Part shown: positions 27,369-36,595 of the stretch, in pieces
How the letters are laid out: every line of letters starts with the position of its first letter
Position numbering within the stretch: the stretch's first letter is position 1
Origin: Clostridium sp. 'deep sea'
GTDB taxonomy: Bacteria; Bacillota; UBA994; PWPR01
NCBI RefSeq assembly: GCF_014931565.1
Contig: NZ_CP063353.1
Coordinates: forward strand, 2,294,001 to 2,358,000
Length of the DNA stretch: 64,000 bases
Direction: 5' to 3'
Made by a program: the position numbers and the translations under genes
The notes under the pieces: model-generated
What the model was told of the DNA's origin: nothing
The model's input: only the letters and a program-made list of their open reading frames with translations
Databases searched by the model: none

Positions 27369-28634
27369 TTATTTCTTTTTTGCAAATACTTTATTTATTA
27401 TTTCAATAAAGTCATCGTTATTTTGAGTAAATCTTAGGTTTTTTAGTATCTCTTGAATATTATCTATTGCGTTATCTGGATTTAACGATCTTCTTAACTT
27501 CCACATTGTTTTTAGTTCATTATCGTTAACCAGTAATTCTTCTCTTCTAGTACCAGAGCGTAATATATCTACGGCAGGGTAAATTCTACGTTCGGCTAAC
27601 TTACGTACTAAATGTAACTCCATATTACCAGTGCCTTTAAATTCCTCGTAAATAACATCATCCATTTTACTTCCTGTATTAACAAGTGCTGTTGCAATTA
27701 TTGTTAAACTACCGCCATCCTCTATATTACGTGCGGCACCTAAAAAACGTTTGGGTCTGTATAAAGAAGCAGGATCTAAACCACCAGAAAGGGTTCTACC
27801 ACTTGGGGCAACTACTAAGTTACTTGCACGTGCGAGTCTTGTAATACTATCTAAAAGTATAACTACATCTCTGCCGTGCTCAACAAGTCTTTTAGCACGC
27901 TCTATAATCATTTCGGCAAGTTTTAGATGATTTTCGGGTCTTTCATCAAAAGTAGAAGCTAATACCTCACAGCGAGAGCTTACTGAACGCTCCATTTCAG
28001 TAACTTCTTCTGGACGTTCATCAATCAGCAATATTATTAAGTGCGCCTCTGGATTATTTATTTCTATACTTTTTGCTATACTTTTTAGTATTGATGTTTT
28101 ACCAGCCTTAGGAGGAGATACGATTAATCCTCTTTGTCCTTTACCAATAGGACTTATTAAATCTATTAAGCGAGTTGAGATATCATTATCGGCTCTACCA
28201 AGCTTCATACGAATATCTGGATGAATTGGGGTCAGGTTTCTAAAGTCTATTCTTCTGGCAGCTCTATTGGGATCATCACCATTTATTGCTTCAACATATA
28301 ATAAAGCATAGAATTTTTCATTTTCTTTTGGTGGACGAACTTTACCAGCTACATAGTCACCTGTATGCATACTAAATCTTCTAATTTGAGAAGGAGAAAC
28401 ATAAATGTCTTCAGAACTAGGCAAGTAATTTATTGGTCTTAAAAAGCCAAAACCATCTTGCAAAATTTCTAAAACCCCCGATGCAAATATAGACCCATCT
28501 TTCTCAACAGTTGCTTTTAAAATCTCAAAAACCAATTCTTTTTTTCTTAGTCGAGAATATCCTTCAATTGTTAAATCACGAGCTATATCAATAAGCTCCT
28601 GAATATTTTTTTGTTCTAACTCACGTATATGCAA
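27369..28634 (-). CDS. rho: Transcription termination factor Rho
   Basis: About 422 residues from the TTG at 28634 (AGGAGG 7 nt upstream; an upstream TTG precedes the SD). The N-terminal domain HIRELEQKNIQELIDIARDL is followed by the RNA-binding cold-shock fold (SGVLEILQDGFGFLRP) and the RecA-like ATPase: Walker A SPPKAGKTSIL, ILLIDERPEEVTEM, VVILLDSITRLARASN, Q-loop SGRTLSGGLDP. The hexameric helicase ends unstructured transcripts. It lies last in the spo0F-fba-tal-glpX-rho order but has a 230-nt leader containing a long perfect inverted repeat. Confidence 0.95.
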   Translation of the reverse strand: MHIRELEQKNIQELIDIARDLTIEGYSRLRKKELVFEILKATVEKDGSIFASGVLEILQDGFGFLRPINYLPSSEDIYVSPSQIRRFSMHTGDYVAGKVRPPKENEKFYALLYVEAINGDDPNRAARRIDFRNLTPIHPDIRMKLGRADNDISTRLIDLISPIGKGQRGLIVSPPKAGKTSILKSIAKSIEINNPEAHLIILLIDERPEEVTEMERSVSSRCEVLASTFDERPENHLKLAEMIIERAKRLVEHGRDVVILLDSITRLARASNLVVAPSGRTLSGGLDPASLYRPKRFLGAARNIEDGGSLTIIATALVNTGSKMDDVIYEEFKGTGNMELHLVRKLAERRIYPAVDILRSGTRREELLVNDNELKTMWKLRRSLNPDNAIDNIQEILKNLRFTQNNDDFIEIINKVFAKKK

Positions 28635-28696
28635 AATATAACCTCCTGGGGATTTAAATAAGTTTGGCAAGAAATCTTGGATAGAATATTAGCAGG

Positions 28697-28729
28697 AAGT
28701 AAAGCTATATTTAAAATATAGCTTTACTT
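28697..28729 (-). repeat. Long inverted repeat in the rho leader
   Basis: Two 16-bp arms, 28697-28712 and 28714-28729, perfect complements around one A. There is no T tract on either side, so it is not a typical terminator. It lies 62 nt upstream of the rho start, and may be an operator or an RNA hairpin that controls rho, for instance autoregulation. Confidence 0.75.
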
Positions 28730-28868
28730 TATTGCAAAAACTAAATCTTACATCCTTATATTATTAATAATTTATAGATATTTAAGTTAATAAACCTTAC
28801 ACAATATTATTATATATGCATTGTCTATAGAAATAATAGCCAAAAACTAGAGTTATTATTCCTTTTAT

Positions 28869-29837
28869 TTAAAAGAAATCTTTTATTAATGGCTTTTTAT
28901 CTAAAAAGTGAGTTGCATTAATAAACCGAATTGTTCCTGTTTTAGATCTCATAACTAAAGTATGGGTATGAGCTCCTCCACCAAAATAACGAACACCAGT
29001 TAACGACTCACCGTCTGTAATTCCTGTTGCTGCAAATACTACATCATCACCTTTTACCAAATCATCTAATGTTAAAACCATTTGAGGATCTTTAAGTCCC
29101 ATAGATTTACATCTTTCTAGTTGTTTATCATCATCAGGAACTAATCTTGCTTGCATATCTCCACCCAAACACTTTAGAGCGGCTGCTGCTAAAACTCCCT
29201 CAGGAGCTCCTCCCTTACCAATTAACATGTCTACACCTGTGTTATCTAACGCAGCTGCAACTGCTGGAGCAACATCTCCATCAGTAATTAATTTGCAACG
29301 GGCACCTGCCTCTCTTACATCTCTTATTATATCTTGATGGCGTGGTCTATCTAGTATAACAACTGTTAAATCACTAATTTTGCAGTTTTTTCCTTCTGCT
29401 AATGCCGTTAGATTTTCTTTTACTGAGGCATCTAAGCTAATTTTACCTTTACCAGCTGGTCCCACACATATTTTATCCATATACATGTCTGGAGCATGTA
29501 GTAAACAGCCTTTTGGCGCTACAGCCAAAACTGCAATGGCGTTAGGTTGTCCTTTAGCTACTAAATTAGTGCCTTCTAAGGGATCTACAGCAATATCTAC
29601 TGCTCCGCCTTTACCACTTCCTACTCGTTCACCAATATATAACATTGGGGCTTCATCCATTTCACCTTCGCCAATCACAACTGTACCGTCTATATCAACT
29701 GTATCAAACATAGCTCTCATTGCTTTAACTGCGGCATCATCTGCCGCAATTTTATCACCTTTACCCATTAAACGGCCAGCAGATATAGCTGCAAGCTCTG
29801 TTACACGTGCTAATTCTAAGGCTAATTGTCGATTCAA
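28869..29837 (-). CDS. glpX: Fructose-1,6-bisphosphatase class II
   Basis: 322 residues, normal for GlpX. Metal and substrate motifs: VVIGEGEMDEAPMLYIGE, VDIAVDPLEGTNLVAKG, and GKGGAPEGVLAAAALKCLGG. It hydrolyses fructose-1,6-bisphosphate to fructose-6-phosphate in gluconeogenesis. It corresponds to B. subtilis ywjI in the same order between transaldolase and rho. The gap to the transaldolase gene is 17 nt, so they share a transcript. Confidence 0.95.
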   Translation of the reverse strand: MNRQLALELARVTELAAISAGRLMGKGDKIAADDAAVKAMRAMFDTVDIDGTVVIGEGEMDEAPMLYIGERVGSGKGGAVDIAVDPLEGTNLVAKGQPNAIAVLAVAPKGCLLHAPDMYMDKICVGPAGKGKISLDASVKENLTALAEGKNCKISDLTVVILDRPRHQDIIRDVREAGARCKLITDGDVAPAVAAALDNTGVDMLIGKGGAPEGVLAAAALKCLGGDMQARLVPDDDKQLERCKSMGLKDPQMVLTLDDLVKGDDVVFAATGITDGESLTGVRYFGGGAHTHTLVMRSKTGTIRFINATHFLDKKPLIKDFF

Positions 29838-29854
29838 TTAGATTCTCCCCTATT

Positions 29855-30499
29855 CTACTTATTTAATTTTTGCCAGTCAGCTAAAAACTTTTTAATTCCA
29901 ATATCAGTAAGGGGATGTTTTATCATCTTATCTAATACCTTAAAAGGAATTGTTGCAATATCAGCTCCAGCTAATGCCACATCTGTTACATGCATAGGGT
30001 GACGAATGCTAGCAGCTATGATTTCACACTTTATTTCATGTATTGAAAACATCTGTGCAATTTCATTTACTACTGTCACACCGTTATAACCAATATCATC
30101 AACCCTGCCAACAAATGGACTAACATAAGAAGCCCCTGCTCTTGCTGCTAACAGTGCTTGATTTGCTGAAAAAACTAAAGTAACATTTGTTTTAATATTT
30201 TCTTTGTTTAATATGGCAACAGTTTTTAAACCCTCACTAGTCATTGGTACTTTAATAACTATATTAGGAGAAATTTTAGCTAATTCTCTTGCTTCAAGTA
30301 CCATTCCTTCGGTATCTTCAGCAATTACCTCAGCACTTATTGGGCCCTCAATAACTTTACAAATTTGCTGTAAAATTTTAAAAGGTTCTCCACCCTCTTT
30401 GGCTAACAAAGATGGATTGGTTGTAACACCTGCAACATAACCATACTGATAAGCCGTTTTTATTTCATTTATATTTGCAGTATCAATAAATATACGCAT
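29855..30499 (-). CDS. Transaldolase / fructose-6-phosphate aldolase family
   Basis: 214 residues, the short (TalC/Fsa-like) form. Begins [35 protein letters not shown], the Schiff-base Lys in [14 protein letters not shown] and [14 protein letters not shown] are intact. It transfers dihydroxyacetone units between sugar phosphates, or cleaves fructose-6-phosphate. It lies between fba and glpX as in B. subtilis (ywjH). The two activities cannot be separated by eye. Confidence 0.93.
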   Translation of the reverse strand: MRIFIDTANINEIKTAYQYGYVAGVTTNPSLLAKEGGEPFKILQQICKVIEGPISAEVIAEDTEGMVLEARELAKISPNIVIKVPMTSEGLKTVAILNKENIKTNVTLVFSANQALLAARAGASYVSPFVGRVDDIGYNGVTVVNEIAQMFSIHEIKCEIIAASIRHPMHVTDVALAGADIATIPFKVLDKMIKHPLTDIGIKKFLADWQKLNK

Positions 30500-30536
30500 T
30501 AAAACAACCCCTTTCTAATGTTAGCTTTATCTATTA

Positions 30537-31391
30537 TTAACATCTATTATTACTTCCAAACAATCTAATTTTTTCTCTAATAATTTCCTTCATAGCTATT
30601 TTTGCAGGAGCTAAAATTTTACGAGGATCATATACCTCTGGATGTTCTGCAATGTACTCTTGAACACCTTTAGTAAATGCTTGACGAATATTTGTGTCAA
30701 TATTTACTTTGCATACTCCTAGCTCAATGGCGCGTTTTACAGCCTCTTCTGGCACTCCAGATGCACCATGTAATACTAATGGGGTATCAACTAAAGCTCT
30801 TATTTGCTTTAATCTTTCAAAATCTAATTTTGGTTCACCTTTGTAGGCACCATGTGCGGTACCAATAGCCACAGCTAAGGCATCAACATTAGTTTTTTCA
30901 CAAAAAATCTTGGCCTCATTAGGTACAGTAAAAGTTGCTTCTCTTTCACTTACTGTAACATCATCTTCAGTTCCGCCAATTTTACCTAACTCTGCTTCAA
31001 CAGTTACGCCCATTGGATGAGCAACCTCAACTACCTTTTTAGTGATAGCTATATTGTCTTCAAATTGTCTTTTTGAACCATCAATCATTACCGAAGTAAA
31101 ACCTTTGCGTAAACAAAGCATTACTTGATTAAAATCAGTACCGTGATCTAAATGCATAACAATAGGTATATCTGCAGTTTTTTCAGCCGCACGAACTAAG
31201 CCCATTATGTAGTCTATACCAGCATACTTTAAAGCACCTTGACTTGCTTGTAGAATAACTGGGGCTTTCTCTTCAACTGCAGCTTCAATTATAGCCTGCA
31301 CAATTTCCATGTTGTTTGTATTAAATGCTCCAACTGCATATCTATTTTTTTGGGCATCTTTTAATATTTCGTTTAATGTAACAAAAGACAT
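30537..31391 (-). CDS. fba: Fructose-1,6-bisphosphate aldolase class II
   Basis: 284 residues from the ATG at 31391 (GGGAGG 9 nt upstream). Begins MSFVTLNEILKDAQKNRYAVGAF; zinc ligands are in VMHLDHGTD, GTAHGAYKG and LHGASG; VNIDTNIRQAFT binds phosphate. Splits or condenses FBP / DHAP + G3P in glycolysis and gluconeogenesis. Downstream of the Spo0F-like gene (separated by a terminator) as in B. subtilis spo0F-fbaA. Confidence 0.95.
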   Translation of the reverse strand: MSFVTLNEILKDAQKNRYAVGAFNTNNMEIVQAIIEAAVEEKAPVILQASQGALKYAGIDYIMGLVRAAEKTADIPIVMHLDHGTDFNQVMLCLRKGFTSVMIDGSKRQFEDNIAITKKVVEVAHPMGVTVEAELGKIGGTEDDVTVSEREATFTVPNEAKIFCEKTNVDALAVAIGTAHGAYKGEPKLDFERLKQIRALVDTPLVLHGASGVPEEAVKRAIELGVCKVNIDTNIRQAFTKGVQEYIAEHPEVYDPRKILAPAKIAMKEIIREKIRLFGSNNRC

Positions 31392-31463
31392 AACATAAAT
31401 CCTCCCAATAACTTTTATCACCTATGATTATAACGCAACTTTCCTTAAAACCCAATTCATTAA

Positions 31464-31498
31464 GAAAAAAAACACAGTTTCTATTTAAAGAAACTGCG
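31464..31498 (-). terminator. Terminator of the Spo0F-like gene
   Basis: Stem CACAGTTTCT (31473-31482) / AGAAACTGCG (31489-31498), nine pairs, followed by eight to nine T on the minus strand. It isolates the response-regulator transcript from fba. Confidence 0.9.
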
Positions 31499-31511
31499 TA
31501 CCCTACAAAAA

Positions 31512-31898
31512 TTATGCCCTGGCTAAAGTATTTTTATTTCCCAAACACTCATTTATTGTCTCTAATAAGTTTGTGATATTGAATGGCTTAGTTATACATT
31601 TGTATAGGTTTGGACACTTTAGTTCTTCTGAACAAAAACCTTCATTAAAAGCTGTTATCATAATAGCTGGAACTTTAATTCCATTGTTGCTCATTCGTTT
31701 TAACGTAGACGGACCATTTAGTTGTGGCATTTTATAATCAATTAAAATTAAATCTGGCTTAAATTCGGCCGCAACTTTACAGCCTACTATTCCATTAGCA
31801 GCTTCAGAAATAGTAAACCCATATGCCCCTAATATTTCTCTTAATAACATCCTTATGCCAGCATTATCATCAATAATCAGCACACGATATGAGTACAA
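31512..31898 (-). CDS. spo0F: Spo0F-like single-domain response regulator
   Basis: Receiver domain alone: acidic pocket VLIIDDNAGIRMLLREIL, phosphorylated Asp in LILIDYKMPQLNG, Thr in MITAF and the conserved Lys in ITKPF. Length (about 128 residues) and the position before fba match B. subtilis Spo0F, which relays phosphate to Spo0B/Spo0A. It is odd in having three Cys (GFCSEELKCPNLYKC) between beta4 and beta5. The start is uncertain: TTG at 31898 with GGGGGT upstream is chosen; GTG 31934 or ATG 31928 would add a 10-12 residue tail. Confidence 0.8.
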   Translation of the reverse strand: MYSYRVLIIDDNAGIRMLLREILGAYGFTISEAANGIVGCKVAAEFKPDLILIDYKMPQLNGPSTLKRMSNNGIKVPAIMITAFNEGFCSEELKCPNLYKCITKPFNITNLLETINECLGNKNTLARA

Positions 31899-32080
31899 TA
31901 TGTGCCAACCCCCGTCTTTATACTGCATTACCACTATTTGATATATAATATATTCTATTCATTATTTAAAACTCCTTTATCTAAAAACTAAATAATAAAT
32001 AAAATATTATTATATTATGACAATTTTCATCATAATATTTTATTTTTTTTTATAAAGTATTACAAATTTTTAAGTATTCT

Positions 32081-33253
32081 TTAGTTTCGTACATTTCCTG
32101 TTGAAATTGCTTCTTCTAAAACAGCCTTAGCTACCTTGTTTGCTACCCGTTTATCAAAGGCATCAGGAATTATATATTCAGCAGATAACTCTTTTTCAGT
32201 TATTATTTCTGCAATTGCCTTAGCAGCAGCAAGCTTCATTCCCTCTGTTATTTTAAGGGCTTTCGAGTCTAATGCACCTCTAAATAAACCCGGAAAAACT
32301 AATACATTATTAATTTGATTAGCAAAATCAGAACGACCAGTACCTACTACCAAGGCACCACCTTTTATTGCTTCGTCGGGGTATATTTCTGGAACTGGGT
32401 TTGCCATAGCAAAAATTATGGCCTTATTATTCATTTTTTCTACCATTTTAGCAGTTACTAAGTTACCTCTAGATACACCTATAAATACATCAGCATTAAC
32501 TAAAGCATCTGCCAGACTTCCTTTTTGACAATCTTTATTAACCTTTTGAGCTAAATTCTCTTGAGAGGCATTATTGCTTTCATCACCAGGATAGACAATA
32601 CCTTTATAATCTACTAGAGTCATATGTTTAACACCCGCAGATAAAATAAGGTTAGCAACAGCAGCTCCAGCAGCACCTATACCATTAATAACTACTTTAA
32701 CTTCTTCAATTTTTTTATTTACTACTTTTAAGGCATTAATTAAAGCAGCCAATACAACTACTGCCGTACCATGCTGGTCATCATGAAAGATAGGAATATC
32801 TAATATTTCAGTTAATTTTTTCTCTATTTCAAAACACCTTGGAGATGCTATATCTTCTAAATTAATACCACCAAAGGTTGGTGCCATGTTAACTACAGTG
32901 TTAACAATTTCATCTACATCAGTTGTGTCTAAACAAATGGGAACAGCATCTACATTCGCAAACGCTTTAAATAATGCAGCCTTACCTTCCATTACAGGAT
33001 AAGCGCCAAGTGGACCTAAATCACCTAATCCTAAAACAGCTGTGCCATCTGTTACAACAGCAACTAAATTTCCTCTATTTGTGTATTTATAAACCGCCTC
33101 GTTATCTTTGGCAATAACTCTGCAGGGCTCAGCAACTCCTGGAGTATATGCTAAGCTTAAATCGTCTTTATTTTCAATAGCTGCTTTAAGCGAAATCTCT
33201 ATTTTACCTTTATTATCTTCATGTAATTTAAGTGCGCGTTGCTTTAAATCCAC
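32081..33253 (-). CDS. NADP-dependent malic enzyme (oxaloacetate-decarboxylating)
   Basis: 390 residues, the short bacterial form. Signature: DLSLAYTPGVAEPCRVIA, VTDGTAVLGLGDLGPLGAYPVMEGK, IFHDDQHGTAVVVLAAL with Asp metal ligands, and NAD(P) site INGIGAAGAAVANLIL. It converts malate to pyruvate and CO2 with NAD(P)H. Single gene; SD GGGGGA upstream. No clear terminator seen. Confidence 0.94.
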   Translation of the reverse strand: MDLKQRALKLHEDNKGKIEISLKAAIENKDDLSLAYTPGVAEPCRVIAKDNEAVYKYTNRGNLVAVVTDGTAVLGLGDLGPLGAYPVMEGKAALFKAFANVDAVPICLDTTDVDEIVNTVVNMAPTFGGINLEDIASPRCFEIEKKLTEILDIPIFHDDQHGTAVVVLAALINALKVVNKKIEEVKVVINGIGAAGAAVANLILSAGVKHMTLVDYKGIVYPGDESNNASQENLAQKVNKDCQKGSLADALVNADVFIGVSRGNLVTAKMVEKMNNKAIIFAMANPVPEIYPDEAIKGGALVVGTGRSDFANQINNVLVFPGLFRGALDSKALKITEGMKLAAAKAIAEIITEKELSAEYIIPDAFDKRVANKVAKAVLEEAISTGNVRN

Positions 33254-33485
33254 AATAATTTTCCCCCTTTATATTAACCGTACCCATCGTATCTTAATTT
33301 TACTTTTCTTACAAGGCTTTAAACTACACTATTAAAAAATTATAGTTCAGATTTAATAATATTTTACTAAGCAAAATCTTTTTAATTGATTTAGCTTAAT
33401 GTTGCCTTACATTTAGTTCTTTATGCAGGATTTTAATCATTAACCATGAATTTATAATTATACTATATAACAAAGGAGGAGAATT

Positions 33486-35528
33486 ATGAAAAAGTTACGT
33501 ATGGATAATGTTATAGAGAATTATCATGGTACAAATATTGCTGACCCGTTTCGTTGGTTAGAAGATCCCCAAAATCAAGAAACTATTAATTTTATAGACA
33601 ATCAATTACAAGAAACTCGTGAATTTTTAGATAACAACTCGAATAGAGTAGCTATAAAGGAGAGAATTACTGAGCTTTGGAACTACGAAAAATTTAGTGC
33701 TCCTTATAAAAAGGCAGGTTATTATTATTTTTCTTATAACGATGGCATGAAAAATCAACCTTTACTTTATAGATCTAAAGGTTTAGATATTCATCCAACT
33801 AATGCTGAACTAGTTTTAGACCCTAATAGCTTTAGTAATGATGGAACAAAAGCTTTAAGTTTATATTCAATTAGTCCTAATGGAAAATATATGGCATATT
33901 GTGTTTCTAATAGTGGCAGTGATTGGCAGACTATAAAAGTAATGAGTTTAGATACAAAAGAGTTATTACCTGATACTATAGAGTGGAGTAAATTCACACC
34001 CTTACCATGGCTACCAGATAGCTCTGGCTTTATGTATTCACGTTACCCTAACCCTGCTACAGTTGCTCCAGAGGATAGCAGTCGGTTTAATAAGGTTTAT
34101 TTGCATAAGTTAAATACCGAGCAGCAAGCAGATAACCTGGTCATAGAAGATGTGAAAGATAAAAATAAAAGCTTTAGACCTCAAATTTCAGAGGACGGCC
34201 AGTATTTATTTATGTACGTTGCCAAAGGTTCGGCCTCTGGTAATATGATTTATTGCCGAAAGTTAGCTGAAAACACTGAAATAAAACCTTTAATCGCTGT
34301 TGAGAAAACTATTTCTTCATTTTTAGGCAACGATGAAAATATTCTATATTTTCTAACTAATATAAATGCCCCCCGATTCAAAGTTATTGCTATAGATTAT
34401 AATAATCCTGAGCAGGAATACTGGAGAGATATTGTTGCTGAAGGTTTAGATGTTATTGATAATGTTATTATGATTAAAGATCATTTTGTTACTGCAACCT
34501 TACATGATGCTTATTATCAAATAATTATCTACAATAAGCTTGGTCAATTAATTAAACGTTTAGATTTACCTACATTAGGTGCCATAACTGCCTTAAGTGG
34601 TAAAAGCGACAGTAATATATTTTATTTTAGTTTTTCCTCCTACTTATACCCAAACACAGTATTTAAAGTAGATGTTGAAAATCCGGTAGTTAAGGTGCAA
34701 TGGAAACCTAAAATGAACTTTAATTTTGAGAGTTATGAAACTTATCAGGTTTTTTATGAGTCAAAAGATGGCACAAAAATCCCCATGTTCATTAGTCACA
34801 AAAAGGGTTTAATAAAAGACAGTAATAATCCTACATTTTTATACTCCTATGGTGGCTTTAATGTACCTAGAATACCTGAGTTTAAGGTTCCTGATTTAGT
34901 TTGGATGGAGCGTGGTGGTATTTTTGCTGTTGCTAACCTACGAGGTGGTAGTGAGTATGGTGAGCAATGGCATGAAGCAGGCATGTTAGAGAAAAAGCAA
35001 AATGTTTTTAATGACTTTATTAGCGCTGCTGAATATCTTATAGCAGAAAAATATACTAGCCCTAAAAAGTTAGCTATTAAAGGCAGAAGTAATGGAGGTC
35101 TATTAACGGCGGCTTGTATGTTACAGCGACCTGATTTGTATGGAGCTGTAATCTCACAAGTACCAGTTATTGATATGTTAAGATACCATAAATTTACTGT
35201 TGGACGTTTTTGGATTCCTGAATACGGAGATGCTGAAAACAATGCTGAACACTTTAGGTTTATGTACCCTTATTCACCACTGCATAATGTTAGATTTGGT
35301 ACGGTTTATCCTCCACTTATGATTATGACTGCAAAAACTGATGACCGTGTAGTGCCTGCCCACTCATTAAAATTTGCTGCCACAATGCAAACCGTTAATT
35401 TAGGTAATAATCCTATTTTACTTAGGGTAGAGTTTGGAGCTGGTCATGGTTTAGGTAAACCAACCCACTTATTAATAAATGAACAAAGTGATGTATATGC
35501 TTTTATTGATAAAATGCTAAACAGTTAA
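33486..35528 (+). CDS. Prolyl oligopeptidase family serine peptidase (S9A)
   Basis: 680 residues without a signal peptide. N-terminal DPFRWLEDPQNQETINFI then the seven-blade propeller (about 75-400) and the alpha/beta-hydrolase domain. Catalytic Ser in KGRSNGGLLTAAC (about 534), Asp in KTDDRVVPAHS (about 617), His in FGAGHGLGKP (about 651). GGSEYGEQWHEAG holds conserved substrate-site residues. It cleaves short peptides after proline in the cytosol. SD AAAGGAGGAG 6 nt before the ATG. Full family length. Confidence 0.94.
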   Translation: MKKLRMDNVIENYHGTNIADPFRWLEDPQNQETINFIDNQLQETREFLDNNSNRVAIKERITELWNYEKFSAPYKKAGYYYFSYNDGMKNQPLLYRSKGLDIHPTNAELVLDPNSFSNDGTKALSLYSISPNGKYMAYCVSNSGSDWQTIKVMSLDTKELLPDTIEWSKFTPLPWLPDSSGFMYSRYPNPATVAPEDSSRFNKVYLHKLNTEQQADNLVIEDVKDKNKSFRPQISEDGQYLFMYVAKGSASGNMIYCRKLAENTEIKPLIAVEKTISSFLGNDENILYFLTNINAPRFKVIAIDYNNPEQEYWRDIVAEGLDVIDNVIMIKDHFVTATLHDAYYQIIIYNKLGQLIKRLDLPTLGAITALSGKSDSNIFYFSFSSYLYPNTVFKVDVENPVVKVQWKPKMNFNFESYETYQVFYESKDGTKIPMFISHKKGLIKDSNNPTFLYSYGGFNVPRIPEFKVPDLVWMERGGIFAVANLRGGSEYGEQWHEAGMLEKKQNVFNDFISAAEYLIAEKYTSPKKLAIKGRSNGGLLTAACMLQRPDLYGAVISQVPVIDMLRYHKFTVGRFWIPEYGDAENNAEHFRFMYPYSPLHNVRFGTVYPPLMIMTAKTDDRVVPAHSLKFAATMQTVNLGNNPILLRVEFGAGHGLGKPTHLLINEQSDVYAFIDKMLNS

Positions 35529-35575
35529 TATAAACTGTTAAAAAAACATAAATAGTACCTTAGTTAGCAAACTAA

Positions 35576-35610
35576 GAGGCTGTGCATATAACCTTGCACA
35601 GCCTTATTTT
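35576..35610 (+). terminator. Terminator of the prolyl oligopeptidase gene
   Basis: Stem GGCTGTGCA (35578-35586) / TGCACAGCC (35595-35603) followed by TTATTTTTAA on the plus strand. Confidence 0.87.
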
Positions 35611-35634
35611 TAACCTAAACTATTAAATTAAATA

Positions 35635-36438
35635 CTATTTCCATCTGGCTACATAATTGCGAGTATCTACATGTACAAAACTATTGTATAAACCTAATCC
35701 ACCAAAAGAACTTTCACTGGCTGCTTTATATACTTTGGCAGGGCTAACATTCCTTACTGAAATATCTGCTGCTTTACCATAGATATGCTGGCTGTTTTTA
35801 GCTCCGCCTATCTGTTTATTATAGGTATAATATCTAAATCCAGAGGTAACTTTAATGGGGCTATTGCCTAACTTTGTTCTTAAAGCCTCTAATCTCCACA
35901 TTAAACGACGTACATTTTCTTTTACAGCATTAGGACTAAGCTTAGACCACCCATAAGAGAGTTGTTTAGGGCTTGTTCCATACCACACACTCCAAGTATA
36001 GGGATTGCCTTTACAGGCAAACTCACTAAAGTTAAAATGGGCTGTTGAACCGTCGTTATTTTCAAGCCAATTTAGCATTTGGGCAGTACTATAAATTACA
36101 CGGTCAGTATCACCTATGCCATATGCTATATTAAAGTTTCTAATAGCTCTACGTGTTTGTGGACCCATATATCCATCTATATCCATTAATTCATCTGCGT
36201 TATTTACCCAACCCGCAACCCTAATTTGAACCTCTGCAATTAGGTCAGCTTCACGTACATTAAAGCCTTTCCAGCCTTTAAAAGCTAAATTCTGCAGTAA
36301 GTTTTTTTCGTAGCTACTTAAGGCATAGTTACTACTCTGGGCATTGGCCACCTTAACGCCTCCAGCAAATAACAGGGTGGTAGCTATAAAAAACATTAAT
36401 AAAATACTAAGAATCCGATGTTTAACTCTGCGATGCAT
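35635..36438 (-). CDS. Exported peptidoglycan-binding / M15A D,D-carboxypeptidase-like protein
   Basis: 267 residues. Signal peptide (ILSILLMFFIATTLLFAGGVKVANA), a peptidoglycan-binding domain with DIDGYMGPQTRRAIRNFN, and a C-terminal M15A peptidase domain: YTSG-like KVTSGFRYYTYNKQIGG, zinc ligands His/Asp in SQHIYGKAADI, and FVHVDTR. It is expected to cut D-amino-acid peptide crosslinks outside the cell, possibly in spore cortex or vegetative wall. SD GAGGAG upstream. Monocistronic. Confidence 0.88.
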   Translation of the reverse strand: MHRRVKHRILSILLMFFIATTLLFAGGVKVANAQSSNYALSSYEKNLLQNLAFKGWKGFNVREADLIAEVQIRVAGWVNNADELMDIDGYMGPQTRRAIRNFNIAYGIGDTDRVIYSTAQMLNWLENNDGSTAHFNFSEFACKGNPYTWSVWYGTSPKQLSYGWSKLSPNAVKENVRRLMWRLEALRTKLGNSPIKVTSGFRYYTYNKQIGGAKNSQHIYGKAADISVRNVSPAKVYKAASESSFGGLGLYNSFVHVDTRNYVARWK

Positions 36439-36560
36439 TCTCTCACTCCTCAGTTGTTTTTACAGCTTTAATCTTAGCATAAAAAAATGCTTCTCACTGT
36501 TACCATAATATTAAAAAATATGTATAATGGTAGGTTTAGGTAGCTATTCCTAAAACATAT

Positions 36561-36587
36561 TTAAGGCGAGTAAAATACTCGCCTTAA
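36561..36587 (-). terminator. Hairpin after rmuC, probable terminator
   Basis: Perfect 12-bp stem TTAAGGCGAGTA / TACTCGCCTTAA, loop AAA, 9 nt past the rmuC stop. The minus-strand T tract is weak (ATATGTTTTAG); the plus side is richer in T but has no plus-strand gene upstream. Confidence 0.65.
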
Positions 36588-36595
36588 TAATTTTT

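Noticed and set aside
29380-29841. 153-codon plus-strand frame opposite glpX
   Set aside because: It is the complement of the well-supported glpX gene, with Ser/Ala/Pro-rich sequence typical of a shadow frame.
34847-35242. 131-codon minus-strand frame opposite the prolyl oligopeptidase
   Set aside because: Shadow of the catalytic domain; no start signal or homology.
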